From contig NZ_SJPP01000001.1 in assembly GCF_007860075.1 (NCBI RefSeq), forward strand, positions 2,949,490-3,013,489: a stretch of 64,000 nt of DNA, written 5' to 3'. Each line of letters begins with the position of its first letter. Position 1 is the stretch's first letter. Under the pieces are notes generated by a model. It was not told the DNA's origin. It ran no database searches and saw only the letters and a program-made list of their open reading frames with translations. Position numbers and translations under genes: made by a program. Origin of the DNA: Symmachiella macrocystis. Its GTDB lineage: Bacteria; Planctomycetota; Planctomycetia; Planctomycetales; Planctomycetaceae. This document shows, piece after piece, positions 53,943 to 62,905 of this stretch.

Positions 53943-54148
53943 CGAACAACAGTCCAGTCTGACCGCGACTCACTGTCACAGATCCTTGATCCTGCTCTGC
54001 GCTACCACACCAACGTAAAAGTCCTACCAAAATAGCCTGCCGAATCCACCCACCCCACATTGACGTCTTGGACGACTTGCTACGAAGTGGTCCTGTATTA
54101 CGGTTTTGCAGCGACGACGAAACGTTCAATCGACCATTCGAAGGTTGA

Positions 54149-56212
54149 ATGGCTTGCTCCCCATATATCCCCTTACAACCGGTCGAGACGATGATCGATC
54201 CTGAAACTATTTGGACGTCCAAACATCTACCCACTTTGCCGACAGTTGCGGTCGAATTGCTCAAACTAAGGAATGATCCTGAATCGGGCATCGCTGAAGT
54301 GCAAGCGTTGGTCCGAAACGATCCGGCCATCTCGGCCAAAATCCTCAAGGCGGTCAACTCCACGTTCTTTGGAGTTTCCTCGCAGGTCACTTCGCTGGAA
54401 CGGGCGGTTGGCTTGCTGGGTGGCACGTATGTGACATCGTTGGCGCTGAGTTTCTATTTGTCGAAACACGCATCAACAACCGGGACGTTGTCAGAATATT
54501 ACGCGCGGTATTGGCTGCAATCTGTCGTACAAGCCACCGCAGCAGAAACTTTGGGGCGACGTGCCAAACAACGGATGGAATCGGAACTGTTTTTATCCGG
54601 CCTGCTGCTCGACCTAGGCCGATTGGCGATGCTCAAGGCGATTCCCGACGAATACCAGGCCGTGATGACCACCGCCGCCACGCAGCCCCGTGATCTCTAC
54701 GAAATCGAACGCGAACAACTGGGCTTCGACCACATGGAAATCGGTGCCAAGTTGGCCGAAACGTGGGAATTGCCTGAAACGCTCTGGACGTTCATTCGCT
54801 CTCATCATGCGCCGGTCGAAGAACTCGAAACTTCGGTGGATCCCTCCGCCAATTCTCTAGAGCGCGCATTAGCGCTCGCCGCCTGTGTGGGGGATTTCTT
54901 TTGCGCCAACAATCTAGGCATCGCCTATGAGCGACTGCAAAAACGTGCCGCACGCGATTATGGAATGGATGAACAGGGGTTGGGAGAATTCCTCAATGAG
55001 GTGCGTGCGCGCATCGAAGTCGTCGCCGATCAGTTTTCGGCTCAAGCTAACCAACTTGAGGATCCAGCCGAATTGATGGCCGAAGCGAGCGAACAATTGG
55101 CAAATCTTGTTATGCAAGAAAGCGTGGCCAACCTGCATGCGACGGCACGGCACGAAGCAGCCGTTCAAGCCAAACACGACTTGGAGTCCCAGCATCACGA
55201 ATTGCAGCAGCAATCTCAGTACGATCGCCTCACCACCGTTTTCAACCGAGCGTACTTCGACGAAGCTCTGGATGCCGAAGTCGGACGTTGCGTACAAAAC
55301 GCCCATCCACTCGGCCTGATCTTCTGCGACATTGACCAATTCAAACAGGCGAACGATACCTATGGGCACCAATTTGGCGATCATATTTTAAAACAAGTGG
55401 CAGCTGCATTTCTTGAAGTTTTGCGGCCCGATGATATCCTCGCTCGGTATGGTGGTGACGAATTCGTTGTGCTGGTCAGCAATCCCACACTCAAGGGACT
55501 GAAAAAACTTGCCGAACGCATCCGTTTGCGAGTCGAAACTGAGCAATTTGAATTCGATGGTTGCCCTGTCACCATTTGTGTCAGCCTGGGCGCCGCCTTA
55601 GATATTCCCGGACGGAATTGCGTCGATGTCGGAGACCGTGTGATCGCCGCCGCCGACCAAGAAATGTATAAAGCCAAACATGATGGCGGCAACCGTTCGC
55701 AGGTTCGTTCGCTAATTAGCGAATCTTCGGCGCTGTTGGAACAACTTGTCACCAATAATCGTTTCAGCCGCTGGCTCGTTGCGCAACACGTATTGGATAT
55801 TCCCGTCGTCTCGCGGGCATTGCTGCAAGTGACCGGCCAAAAAGCGAAGATCGGCCAATTAGCCGTTTCCTGCAAAGTGCTGCGATCCGTTGACGTTCAA
55901 ACGATTCTTGCCGAGCAAGAATGCACTGGCGAGAGATTTGGCGAGGTCGCCCTGCGGCTGGAATTACTCAACGAAGACCAAATCGTCGATCTGTTGATCC
56001 TGCAGAGAGAAGACCCCAGTGCATTGCTCCAGGCAATCGCATCCCAGGAAATCTTGAGCAGCGTCGAATTGCAATGCGCACTGGAAGCTTATGCGACGAG
56101 TCGCACCGACGTCATTTGTTCGGAATTCTTCGCTGCCAGTCCTGCGACTCATCAAACAACGGACTCAGTTCCCTCCCCCTCATGTGGAATTGCCCCGACG
56201 GATCCCCGTTAA
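54149..56212 (+). CDS. HDOD - GGDEF diguanylate cyclase
   Basis: 687 residues from ATG 54149, four bases after GAAGG; ATG 54191 is a later alternative. An HDOD domain (about 20-230) has [33 protein letters not shown] and [18 protein letters not shown] helical linker follows. The GGDEF domain (about 365-525) has [38 protein letters not shown] and an intact active site RYGGDEF near 432-438, so it should make cyclic di-GMP. A further 150 residues ([20 protein letters not shown]...) form an unrecognised helical domain. No inhibitory RxxD site is seen just before GGDEF. Last gene of the signalling run. Confidence 0.9.
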   Translation: MACSPYIPLQPVETMIDPETIWTSKHLPTLPTVAVELLKLRNDPESGIAEVQALVRNDPAISAKILKAVNSTFFGVSSQVTSLERAVGLLGGTYVTSLALSFYLSKHASTTGTLSEYYARYWLQSVVQATAAETLGRRAKQRMESELFLSGLLLDLGRLAMLKAIPDEYQAVMTTAATQPRDLYEIEREQLGFDHMEIGAKLAETWELPETLWTFIRSHHAPVEELETSVDPSANSLERALALAACVGDFFCANNLGIAYERLQKRAARDYGMDEQGLGEFLNEVRARIEVVADQFSAQANQLEDPAELMAEASEQLANLVMQESVANLHATARHEAAVQAKHDLESQHHELQQQSQYDRLTTVFNRAYFDEALDAEVGRCVQNAHPLGLIFCDIDQFKQANDTYGHQFGDHILKQVAAAFLEVLRPDDILARYGGDEFVVLVSNPTLKGLKKLAERIRLRVETEQFEFDGCPVTICVSLGAALDIPGRNCVDVGDRVIAAADQEMYKAKHDGGNRSQVRSLISESSALLEQLVTNNRFSRWLVAQHVLDIPVVSRALLQVTGQKAKIGQLAVSCKVLRSVDVQTILAEQECTGERFGEVALRLELLNEDQIVDLLILQREDPSALLQAIASQEILSSVELQCALEAYATSRTDVICSEFFAASPATHQTTDSVPSPSCGIAPTDPR

Positions 56213-56247
56213 ATCGGGCGCCGCGCAATTTTTGGAAAGTTAGAAAC

Positions 56248-57786
56248 ATGGAAATCACCGCCGTCCCGGGTGGACAACACGATCTCACCCGACGTTGGGT
56301 TGTCAGTGCCATCGTAGGCATCGCCATTTGTTATGGTCTGTGGCAGTTTCAAACGGTCGCTTCCATCGCCACGGCGCACCATGCCGTGGAAGCGGGACAC
56401 GGCGCGACCGCCGCACATGCAGAGCACGCCGCGCATGAAGCCCCAACGCCGGCTGCCTATAGCATCATTCCATTCGCCGGATTATTACTGTGCATCGCAC
56501 TGTTGCCGTTGTTTCATTTCTCCGAAGAGTGGTGGGAACACAATCACAATCGCCTGTTGGTCGCAGTGGGCTGCGGGGCGCTGACACTGTTGTATTTTGC
56601 TTTTATCTATGGTCATGGCGTGTTGGATCACACCTCGCATGAGATGTCCGCCCCCGGTTGGAGTGCGGCGCTCACGGTGTTGAGAAACGCGATGCTTGTG
56701 GAATACATCCCGTTCATCGTCTTGCTATTCAGCCTGTATGTCATCAGCGGCGGCATTGCCATCGAGGGACATCTGGTCGGACGGCCAAAATTGAATACCG
56801 GCTTTATTGCCGTCGGCGCTTTGATGGCCAGCCTGATCGGGACCACCGGCGCTGCCATGTTAATGATCCGCCCGCTGCTCAAAGCCAACGCCAACCGCAA
56901 ATACGTTGTGCATACCGTCGTCTTTTTCATATTCGCCGCATGCAACACCGGCGGCTGCCTGTTGCCGATTGGTGATCCCCCGCTATTTTTAGGATTTTTG
57001 CGCGGCGTGGATTTCTTTTGGACACTCAAGCTGTGGCCGCAATGGCTGGCGATGAACGGCAGTCTGCTGGTCGTATATTACCTCTGGGATACGTGGCGGT
57101 ATCGTCATGAAGATCGTTCCGCCGTGGAAACCCAACCCCAGCGCCCGCAACCATTTGCCATTCGTGGGGGAATCAATTTCCTCTGGTTGTTTGGCGTCAT
57201 CTTCTGCGTCGCACTGCTCGATCCGTCGAAAGCCGTCCCCGGCACGCACTATCACGCGCCGGTTTACTTTCGCGAAATCGTCATGCTGGCACTGACCGGT
57301 ATGTCGTTGCTCTCAACATCGGCGGCGATTCGGAAACAAAACTCGTTCAACTATGAGGCTATCATCGAGGTGGCGGCGCTGTTTATTGGCATCTTCATCT
57401 GTATGCAGGCACCGATTCAAATTCTGCATACCTATGGCCCCTCCTTGGGGATCGACAAATCGTGGCAGTTCTATTGGGGGACCGGGTTGCTCTCCAGTTT
57501 CTTAGACAATGCCCCGACCTATGTCGTCTTCTTCGAAACAGCGAAAACAATCCCCACCGACGCCGCCACGGTTGCAGGCGTGGCCGAGCCATCGCTCATC
57601 GCCATTAGCCTCGGAGCGGTCTTCATGGGAGCCATGACCTACATCGGCAACGGGCCGAACTTCATGGTCAAGTCAATCGCCGAAAAAAACAACGTCCGCA
57701 TGCCCAGCTTCTTCGGCTACATGGCCTACAGCTGCGCCGTGCTCTTTCCGCTATCACTGTTGCTGACGTGGGTGTTTTTGGTGTAG
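56248..57786 (+). CDS. NhaD-like sodium:proton antiporter
   Basis: 512 residues from ATG 56248; the long open frame upstream (to 55921) is the shadow of the GGDEF gene. About twelve membrane helices. After the first helix comes a His-rich loop ([22 protein letters not shown]), then the ion-transporter core with [44 protein letters not shown] and [14 protein letters not shown] near the end. These are the paired motifs of the NhaD/ArsB-like ion transporter superfamily. It should exchange Na+ for H+ across the inner membrane. It starts 35 bases after the GGDEF stop, in the same direction. Confidence 0.88.
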   Translation: MEITAVPGGQHDLTRRWVVSAIVGIAICYGLWQFQTVASIATAHHAVEAGHGATAAHAEHAAHEAPTPAAYSIIPFAGLLLCIALLPLFHFSEEWWEHNHNRLLVAVGCGALTLLYFAFIYGHGVLDHTSHEMSAPGWSAALTVLRNAMLVEYIPFIVLLFSLYVISGGIAIEGHLVGRPKLNTGFIAVGALMASLIGTTGAAMLMIRPLLKANANRKYVVHTVVFFIFAACNTGGCLLPIGDPPLFLGFLRGVDFFWTLKLWPQWLAMNGSLLVVYYLWDTWRYRHEDRSAVETQPQRPQPFAIRGGINFLWLFGVIFCVALLDPSKAVPGTHYHAPVYFREIVMLALTGMSLLSTSAAIRKQNSFNYEAIIEVAALFIGIFICMQAPIQILHTYGPSLGIDKSWQFYWGTGLLSSFLDNAPTYVVFFETAKTIPTDAATVAGVAEPSLIAISLGAVFMGAMTYIGNGPNFMVKSIAEKNNVRMPSFFGYMAYSCAVLFPLSLLLTWVFLV

Positions 57787-57796
57787 TCGGCGGGCA

Positions 57797-57930
57797 GGCA
57801 GGGAGTGGCCGGTGGCGAGTGGCCAGAACGTACGCATGCCGCGCCGGACAGCAGTCATCTACCAACCCTAAGGCCTACGGTCTGCGGCCTAAACCGTCCT
57901 CCTCACGCCTGTCCCCTCGCGCCTCCCGCA
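57797..57930. repeat. Dispersed repeat strings
   Basis: 'gggagtggccggtggcgag' followed by 'tggccag' (57802-57828) matches the string near 131-165, and 'ctcacgcctgtcccctcgcg' near 57902-57921 matches the family's second part. The right half lies inside the last codons of the DHFR-like gene, whose C-terminal residues (EARGDRREEDGLGRRP) are therefore repeat-derived. Confidence 0.6.
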
Positions 57931-58468
57931 CAATGCGGTACTTCGTCTGCACAAACCCATTGCCAAACGTACGGGTCCATTCGTGTGAGAGCCGTATGTC
58001 GTGATCAATTGCGCCGAACAGCGGGATTCCCTCGCCGAGCAAGACCGGGAGCCGCGTGATCGTCATATCTGCTATCAAACCGGCACGTAAAAATCGGCGA
58101 ATCGTCTCACCGCCGTCGATGTATAGATGCCGACGGCCCTCGGTTTCCAATTGTGCGACCAATTCCTGCGGCTCTTGATGGATGTTGCGTACTTTGGTTT
58201 GCAATTCTGCAGGGATGTGAATTGTCCTGCTGGAGAGCACGACCACCGGTAATTTGTCGTACGGCCAGTTCGCAAACGTGAGGACTTTTTCAAAACTGCG
58301 GCGGCCCATGACCAGCGTGTCGATGCTGCCGGTGAACTCGGCATACCCGAAGTCTTCAGTGGCCGACATCGTATAGGCGGGGTTCTCTAGCCAGTCGATA
58401 TTGTCGTCGGCGCGGGCAATAAAACCGTCGCTACTAGTCGCGATGAAAACAGAGCATGTGAGTGGCAT
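57875..58468 (-). CDS. RibD C-terminal/dihydrofolate-reductase-like protein
   Basis: 197 residues from ATG 58468 (MPLTCSVFIATSSDGFIARADDNIDWL). The opening strand and SxDGFIA loop, VMGRRSFEKVL, and LYIDGGETIRRFLRAGLIADM with the Gly-Gly cofactor loop are those of the RibD-C/DHFR-like superfamily of NADPH-dependent reductases. The substrate is unknown; riboflavin or pterin reductases are the characterised relatives. The C-terminal 15 or so residues derive from the dispersed repeat. It follows fmt by 60 bases on the same strand, so it may be co-transcribed with def-fmt. Confidence 0.88.
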   Translation of the reverse strand: MPLTCSVFIATSSDGFIARADDNIDWLENPAYTMSATEDFGYAEFTGSIDTLVMGRRSFEKVLTFANWPYDKLPVVVLSSRTIHIPAELQTKVRNIHQEPQELVAQLETEGRRHLYIDGGETIRRFLRAGLIADMTITRLPVLLGEGIPLFGAIDHDIRLSHEWTRTFGNGFVQTKYRIVREARGDRREEDGLGRRP

Positions 58469-58528
58469 GGCGGGCTGATGTCCTTGCTTGGGCGCGAAAC
58501 CGGCGAGCTGATACTCCGCCACTCGTCG

Positions 58529-59491
58529 TTACTCAAGCGGCCCGAAGCAATCACCGGCAGGGACGCTGTGACCGCGGAGGAAATCGCCGGCGGGCATCGC
58601 GCGTTTTCCCTCGGGTTGGATTTCCACGATCTCGACCACATCCGTGCCGGTTTGAATCCACAAGCCGCCTTCGTCATTTTCCAGGACCGTGCCGGGCAAT
58701 TCGGCTGAGCGGGCGTCGATTTTGTGAACGTGCGGCACGACCAGTCGCAGCGGTTTTCCGTTGGTGCGATGCCAAAATGTGAACGGCTTAGGCCAAGGCT
58801 GCAAGGCGCGGATGTGCCAATCGACTTCGTCGGCTGAACGCGTCCAGTCAATTGCTCCCTGTTCCTTTTTCATCTTCGGGGCTAACGTCGCTGCGGCGTC
58901 GTCCTGGACAATCGGATTCGTGGTGCCCGCTGCCAATTCGCTGATGACGCGCTGTGCCAACGGCACGCTGAGTTGCGCGAGTCGCGGTTCTAATTCCCCG
59001 GCCGTTTCTTCCGTGCCGATCGTCAGCGACTCCATTCCCAAGATCGGTCCAGAGTCGAGGCTGGGTTCGATTTGGAAAATCGTTACACCCGTTTCCGTTT
59101 CGCCGCTGAGGATCGCATAGTTCACCGGAGCAGCGCCGCGGTATTTCGGCAGTAGTGAGGCATGCACATTGACCGCACCGAGTCGCGGGGTGCCCAATAG
59201 CTTGGCGGAAAGGATTTGTCCGTATGCAGCCACAACCAGCAGATCAAGCTGCAAATCGGCCATCTCTTCCAACGACTCGGGCGTGTTGACTTTTGCCGGC
59301 CGCAGGACCGGTGTGCCGTGCGCTTCGGCCAGTTCGACCATCGGATTGCGCACATGTTTGTGATGCCCGCGACCGGTGCGCGCGGGTTGAGTGTAGAGCG
59401 CCACGACGTCGTGCGGCGTGTCGTATAAGCCGGCGAAAGTGGGAACAGCAAACGCGCCCGTCCCCATCATGGCCAATCGTAACCTCGTCAT
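58529..59491 (-). CDS. fmt: Methionyl-tRNA formyltransferase
   Basis: 320 residues from ATG 59491 (MTRLRLAMMGTGAFAVPTF). The N-terminal formyltransferase domain has the catalytic Asn-His-Asp set within VNVHASLLPKYRGAAPVNYAIL and the SLDSGPIL loop. The C-terminal OB-like tRNA-binding domain starts near WHIRALQPWPKPFTFW. It formylates Met-tRNA for initiation with 10-formyl-tetrahydrofolate. It starts 17 bases after def, the usual partner, which removes the formyl group. Full length for the family. Confidence 0.95.
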   Translation of the reverse strand: MTRLRLAMMGTGAFAVPTFAGLYDTPHDVVALYTQPARTGRGHHKHVRNPMVELAEAHGTPVLRPAKVNTPESLEEMADLQLDLLVVAAYGQILSAKLLGTPRLGAVNVHASLLPKYRGAAPVNYAILSGETETGVTIFQIEPSLDSGPILGMESLTIGTEETAGELEPRLAQLSVPLAQRVISELAAGTTNPIVQDDAAATLAPKMKKEQGAIDWTRSADEVDWHIRALQPWPKPFTFWHRTNGKPLRLVVPHVHKIDARSAELPGTVLENDEGGLWIQTGTDVVEIVEIQPEGKRAMPAGDFLRGHSVPAGDCFGPLE

Positions 59492-59508
59492 CCGTGCACC
59501 CCCTCCAC

Positions 59509-60081
59509 TTACGGAGTCCATTCCTGGAGTTGCTGCTGGATCTCGGCGTCGGACGGGAATTTTCCCTGTTCCTGTCGGCGACGGAACAGCGTTTCAAAAT
59601 CGGACAACATCGGATCGACCTCGCGGCGGGCCGCCTCGGTCATGCGGTCGGTGAATAGAACCCCGTCCAGATGGTCGGTTTCGTGCTGAATCGCGCGGCT
59701 GGCCAGATCGTCAACGGTCAATTCAAAACCTTGCCCGTCCAGACCGTAGGCTTGGACCACAATTTCTCCAGCGCGGCGGACATCGCCATAAAGGCTGGGC
59801 ATGCTCAGGCAGCCTTCTTCGGCCTCCTGATTTCCCTTACGGCGGACGATCTCCGGATTGATGAAGACGAATTCTTCTTCCGTCTCCGCCGGGTCGGCCA
59901 GGAGATTGAGCACGAACAGTCGTATCGGCAGCGCCACTTGATTGGCGGCCAATCCGATGCCGTTGGCTTCATACATCAACTCGAACATCTGGCGGACAGT
60001 CGTCCGCAGTTCGGCATTGATGGCCTGAACGGGCGATGATTTCCACCGCAACGCAGGATGCGGATACTTAACAATTTCCAT
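59509..60081 (-). CDS. def: Peptide deformylase
   Basis: 190 residues from ATG 60081 (MEIVKYPHPALR), the normal start; the frame is open to 60162. All three motifs are there: GIGLAANQV, EEGCLSMPS with the metal-binding Cys, and the HExxH-type QHETDHLDG. It removes the formyl group from nascent proteins. The 25-residue tail is typical of type I enzymes. It is transcribed leftward, ahead of fmt. Confidence 0.96.
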   Translation of the reverse strand: MEIVKYPHPALRWKSSPVQAINAELRTTVRQMFELMYEANGIGLAANQVALPIRLFVLNLLADPAETEEEFVFINPEIVRRKGNQEAEEGCLSMPSLYGDVRRAGEIVVQAYGLDGQGFELTVDDLASRAIQHETDHLDGVLFTDRMTEAARREVDPMLSDFETLFRRRQEQGKFPSDAEIQQQLQEWTP

Positions 60082-60262
60082 GAACCAACACGTCCCCATA
60101 CCAACCGTAGACAAAAACCACGATTGAATTATAGGACGTACCGCCCCTGTCGTCGAGTACATCGCCCCGCGGCAAATGATTCGACGAACAAAGACGGGAT
60201 TCCTGCAAAACCAAGAATTCGAAGGTCAGGCCACTGCTCAACGCTTCGATCTCGTTATCGGC

Positions 60263-60529
60263 TTAGCGATAGGTCGGCAACGATTCCACCGGACCGACGG
60301 CAGTCATCGGAATGGGTTGCAGTGGTGCATAGGCCGTTTGAGGCGACGCCGGACCAAAGTAGGAGCCGCTGTTGTACGGTTGTCCGTATTGTTGCACGCC
60401 ACAGCCACCTGGACCGCAGTTGCCGGTGCTGCACGGGCTACAGGAGTTGCAAGGTTTGCTCCAACAGCAGCACCCGGCCGCCATGGTCAACGAAAAAATT
60501 CCGACAACGGTCAAAAGCAATTGTCTCAT
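60263..60529 (-). CDS. Cys-rich small lipoprotein
   Basis: 88 residues from ATG 60529 (MRQLLLTVVGIFSLTMAAGC); the open frame reaches 60559. Classical lipobox MAAGC. Right after it come eight further cysteines within about 25 residues, mostly as CxxC-, CxxxC- and CxxxxC-spaced pairs among Ser, Gly, Pro and Asn. A Pro/Gln/Tyr-rich tail follows. The Cys spacing could bind metal or form disulfides on the outer side of the membrane (inference). No family is recognised. It lies 181 bases upstream of def on the same strand. Confidence 0.7.
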   Translation of the reverse strand: MRQLLLTVVGIFSLTMAAGCCCWSKPCNSCSPCSTGNCGPGGCGVQQYGQPYNSGSYFGPASPQTAYAPLQPIPMTAVGPVESLPTYR

Positions 60530-61198
60530 AACGCAGTCCTTTGCGGAACGAAGTGGCACAGCCCGTTTCCATTCTCAGGTTACCAATCATGGACTTCACA
60601 CAATCCCCGCGGGATGCGTGCCTGCCCAATTCAGGGAATGTGACGGTAAACGAGAAGAGGCTGTGAAGTAGGGTCGAGCCACCTGCAGTTCATTCGGGAA
60701 ACGGTGAGGCGGCTATGGATTATCTCAATAGCATGGTTTTCCAATCCGTTCGTCCTGACACAACGGTCACGCGAACGACACCGGAAAGAATGCACGATTC
60801 TGAAATCTTGAAGTGGATCTTGAGAGGAAGTGTTCGGCGGGGGAGGCAGATGTGACCGTGGTCGTGTTTTCAAAAAAAACGCGGCCAGTCACCGGAGCCT
60901 GGGGTCCCCCAAGTGAAGAGCGGCGAACGATAAGTAGTTCTTTCATTCACGTCAACGGGGATTCGCCAATTTTGCCATAAGATTATTTGCTCTCAAAACA
61001 CGCGGGTCGAATGGCGAATCGAATTGAGACAGAAGCCTCTCGACACGATTTCGCTGCCCACAGCACCTCCCTGCACGAAATGCTGCGTCCCGCTCTTTTT
61101 CTTGCAATATCTGTGTAACAGTTCGCCACCGGTTTCGCTTCACAGAGTATTGGACCATTTTTTCAAACACACCGTTCCAACGAAAAGGCGAACACGAA
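60530..61198. other. Long divergent intergenic region
   Basis: 669 bases between the leftward Cys-rich lipoprotein and the rightward RTX gene, the longest gap in the window. Small frames occur on both strands (e.g. 61024-61281, 60952-61320) but overlap the RTX start and have no ribosome-binding sites. It should carry the RTX promoter and perhaps a long leader. AAAGG at 61183-61187 is the nearest Shine-Dalgarno-like site to ATG 61199. No member of the repeat families was found. Confidence 0.5.
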
Positions 61199-62548
61199 AT
61201 GACTTTCCCAAACAAACGCAAAATGAAATTCGAAGCACTGGAAGACCGCCGGCTCATGGCGGCGGACATCGATCTCGATGATGGCGTACTCGAAATCGAA
61301 GGTACGAACGAAGACGACACGATTGAAATCTCTTATACCTATGACGATGGCGAAATCGATGAAGTCCTCGTCGTCATTCGTGATGCCGACGGCGATATCA
61401 TCGAAGACCGTGACTACGACTTCGACGACGTCGACTCGATTGTCGTCGATGCCAAAGATGGTAACGATAACGTTATCAACAACACCGACATCAGCATGAC
61501 GGCCGACGGTGGAGCCGGAAATGACACGCTGGTCGGCGGATCACAAGCCGACAATCTGTACGGTGGAACCGGCAACGATTCGTTGGTGGGTAATAGCGGG
61601 AACGACTTCATCGACGGCCAAGCCGGTAATGACACCGTTCGCGGCGGAAACGGGAACGACAATCTTTACGGTAGCGACGGCGACGATCGCATCTACGGCG
61701 ACAACGACAATGACAATATGTATGGTGGGAACGGCAACGACCGCATGTATGGCGGAAACGGAAACGACAATATGCGTGGCGAAGCCGGTAGCGACTTTAT
61801 GTACGGTGGAAATAACAACGACACTGTCGACGGTGGCGCTGGGAATGACTATCTGTACGGTGATGCCGGAAACGACCGTGTCTATGGCCGTGACGGCAAC
61901 GACTATATCCGAGGTGGATCGGGCAACGACTCGCTGTACGGTCATGATGGTGCCGACCGCATTTACGGCGACGACGGCCGTGATTGGATGTTTGGTGGTA
62001 ACGACAACGACCGGTTGTACGGCGGGAACGACCGCGACTACATGTACGGCCAAGACGGCAATGACTACATGCTTGGCCAAGCCGGCGACGACTACATGCG
62101 GGGCGGCGATGGTGTCGACTCACTGTGGGGCCAAGACGGCAACGATTCGATTTATGGTGATAACGGGAACGATCAGCTCGTCGGCAACGACGGCAACGAC
62201 TACGTCCGCGGCGGAAATGGCGACGACCGCATGTGGGGCTCGGATGGCGACGACCGCCTCTATGGCGACGCCGGAAATGACGCCATGTACGGCGGAAACG
62301 ACGACGATGACCTCTACGGCGGAACCGGCCGGGACACACTGTCCGGTCAAGCCGGCGACGACTACCTCGATGGTGGTTACGACCCCGTCGGCGGCGTGTA
62401 CGACTCGATTTATGGTGGCAGCGGATCTGACGTCTTCGTCCGCCACTACAAGCCGCTGGGAACCTCCGGTTACTGGCTGCTGCAACAATACCTCTACGGC
62501 TACAACAGTGCCGAAGGGGATACGTACCAAAACGTTTACCATCCGTAA
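61199..62548 (+). CDS. RTX/haemolysin-type calcium-binding repeat protein with planctomycete N-terminal motif
   Basis: 449 residues. The N-terminus KMKFEALEDRRLMAAD is the planctomycete-type signal-like motif found on many of their secreted proteins (recalled); it is not a normal Sec peptide. An acidic beta-rich part (ADIDLDDGVLEIEGTNEDDTIEI) is followed, from about residue 100 to 400, by some 33 nonapeptide repeats of the RTX type GGxGNDxxY. Many repeats have Tyr or Met in place of the usual Leu/Ile (NDRMYGG, NDYMLGQ). Ca2+ should fold them into a parallel beta-roll once outside the cell. A short end segment (VRHYKPLGTSGYWLLQQYLYG) may serve secretion. A terminator follows. Confidence 0.9.
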   Translation: MTFPNKRKMKFEALEDRRLMAADIDLDDGVLEIEGTNEDDTIEISYTYDDGEIDEVLVVIRDADGDIIEDRDYDFDDVDSIVVDAKDGNDNVINNTDISMTADGGAGNDTLVGGSQADNLYGGTGNDSLVGNSGNDFIDGQAGNDTVRGGNGNDNLYGSDGDDRIYGDNDNDNMYGGNGNDRMYGGNGNDNMRGEAGSDFMYGGNNNDTVDGGAGNDYLYGDAGNDRVYGRDGNDYIRGGSGNDSLYGHDGADRIYGDDGRDWMFGGNDNDRLYGGNDRDYMYGQDGNDYMLGQAGDDYMRGGDGVDSLWGQDGNDSIYGDNGNDQLVGNDGNDYVRGGNGDDRMWGSDGDDRLYGDAGNDAMYGGNDDDDLYGGTGRDTLSGQAGDDYLDGGYDPVGGVYDSIYGGSGSDVFVRHYKPLGTSGYWLLQQYLYGYNSAEGDTYQNVYHP

Positions 62549-62905
62549 GGAAATAGCTGTAAACGGATGTCAATTTTCAACCGCCCCGCCTCGGATTCGT
62601 CCGCGGCGGGGCATTTTTGTTGCGGTTTGCCTTGCCCACAGTCCGATTCGATGCCTCGCCAATTGCGACCACGAGTTGCCGGTTGGGGATTTCCCGGCAG
62701 GGCGACTGCGTAACCATGTGAATTCCCTATGAATCTGTGGCTAAACAATCCTCTGGCCGTTACGATAGATGTCACGTAGGGCCGATTTTACCGGCCGCTG
62801 TTGGCTAACGAGTGCTCTCTGAGCATAGTCCGGTTTTCATTCCGGTCGCCGACACAATCGTCTGGGATATCCGGACCTACATTTCCATCTGAGAGGACGT
62901 TGTTG
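62549..62905. other. Intergenic region after the RTX gene
   Basis: Holds the terminator at 62583-62619 and an 'atctgtggctaaac' string near 62731 shared with 41873. A GAGAGGA site near 62891-62897 serves the radical SAM start. The remainder shows nothing I can support. Confidence 0.5.
62583..62619 (+). terminator. Rho-independent terminator of the RTX gene
   Basis: Perfect 8-base GC stem GCCCCGCC (62583-62590) / GGCGGGGC (62605-62612), loop of 14 bases, followed by ATTTTTG. It begins 35 bases after the RTX stop codon. The best terminator in the window. Confidence 0.82.

Noticed and set aside
55921-56247. 109-residue N-terminal extension of the NhaD-like antiporter
   Set aside because: It is a shadow frame of the HDOD-GGDEF gene; the family start is at ATG 56248.
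61550-62400. Regularly spaced short DNA repeats that might suggest a CRISPR array
   Set aside because: The period is 27 bases, in frame with RTX nonapeptides, and copies are degenerate without unique spacers.
61509-62732. Long frames on both strands across the RTX repeats (e.g. 61509-62732 plus, 61797-62573 minus)
   Set aside because: They arise because the nonapeptide repeat codons are periodic and free of stops in other frames; products are runs of Thr/Ala or Arg/His with no start signal.
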